Shown here piece by piece: positions 6,398 to 7,210 of a stretch of 7,210 bases of DNA. The first letter of the stretch is position 1. Each line of letters opens with the position of its first letter. The DNA is taken from NCBI GenBank assembly GCA_025934595.1, contig JAICXU010000149.1:1-7210 (forward strand), in the 5' to 3' direction. Origin of the DNA: Polyangiaceae bacterium. GTDB taxonomy: Bacteria > Myxococcota_A > Polyangia > Polyangiales > Polyangiaceae. Both the position numbers and the translations under genes were made by a program. The notes under the pieces are model-generated. The model was not told the origin of the DNA. It was given only the letters and a program-made list of their open reading frames with translations, and ran no database searches.

Positions 6398-7210
<813 letters not shown>

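Overview
The window is GC-rich DNA with strong G/C preference at third codon positions. Two membrane-type Ser/Thr protein kinases flank metabolic genes and a PATAN-DnaJ-TPR protein. That gene style, and the HRDVSPQN catalytic loop of the right-hand kinase, point to a myxobacterium (Myxococcota, perhaps a Polyangiales-like lineage). This is inferred from gene content; there is no rRNA or other marker in the window. The genes cover nearly everything: the largest non-coding gap is 60 bases.

Layout from left to right: (1) the 3' end of a Ser/Thr kinase gene on +, carrying the last piece of the kinase C-lobe, one transmembrane helix and an Ala/Ser/Pro-rich tail (ends at 670). (2) A tight three-gene operon on -, read from 3427 down to 687: an AKR7-like aldo-keto reductase, a phytanoyl-CoA dioxygenase family Fe(II)/2-oxoglutarate oxygenase joined to it by an ATGA stop/start overlap, and a zinc-free quinone oxidoreductase-type MDR enzyme 21 bases further on. 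(3) Divergent from that operon across only 24 bases, a phosphofructokinase on + whose two diagnostic residues predict pyrophosphate rather than ATP as phosphoryl donor. It ends in a hairpin plus T-tract that reads like an intrinsic terminator. (4) Convergent to it on -, a 530-residue protein with an N-terminal PATAN (DUF4388) domain, a disordered linker holding a duplicated NPPxRISxAP motif, a J domain with intact HPD, and TPR-like helices. (5) Divergent from that, a second Ser/Thr kinase on + that starts at 6398 and runs off the right edge with all catalytic motifs present except the unusual HRDVS loop.

How the genes may work together: the operon looks like a small oxidation/reduction pathway for an organic substrate that cannot be named from sequence. 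The phosphofructokinase is central glycolysis. In Myxococcus xanthus a phosphofructokinase is controlled by the kinase Pkn4, so a PFK surrounded by kinase genes is suggestive, but here the kinases are not adjacent to or co-directional in one operon with it. The divergent kinase / PATAN-DnaJ pair is the most attractive candidate for a signalling module, because the J-protein carries basic RxS motifs in a flexible linker. I see no mobile element, CRISPR array, tRNA or rRNA, and no clear evidence of a wholly new system.
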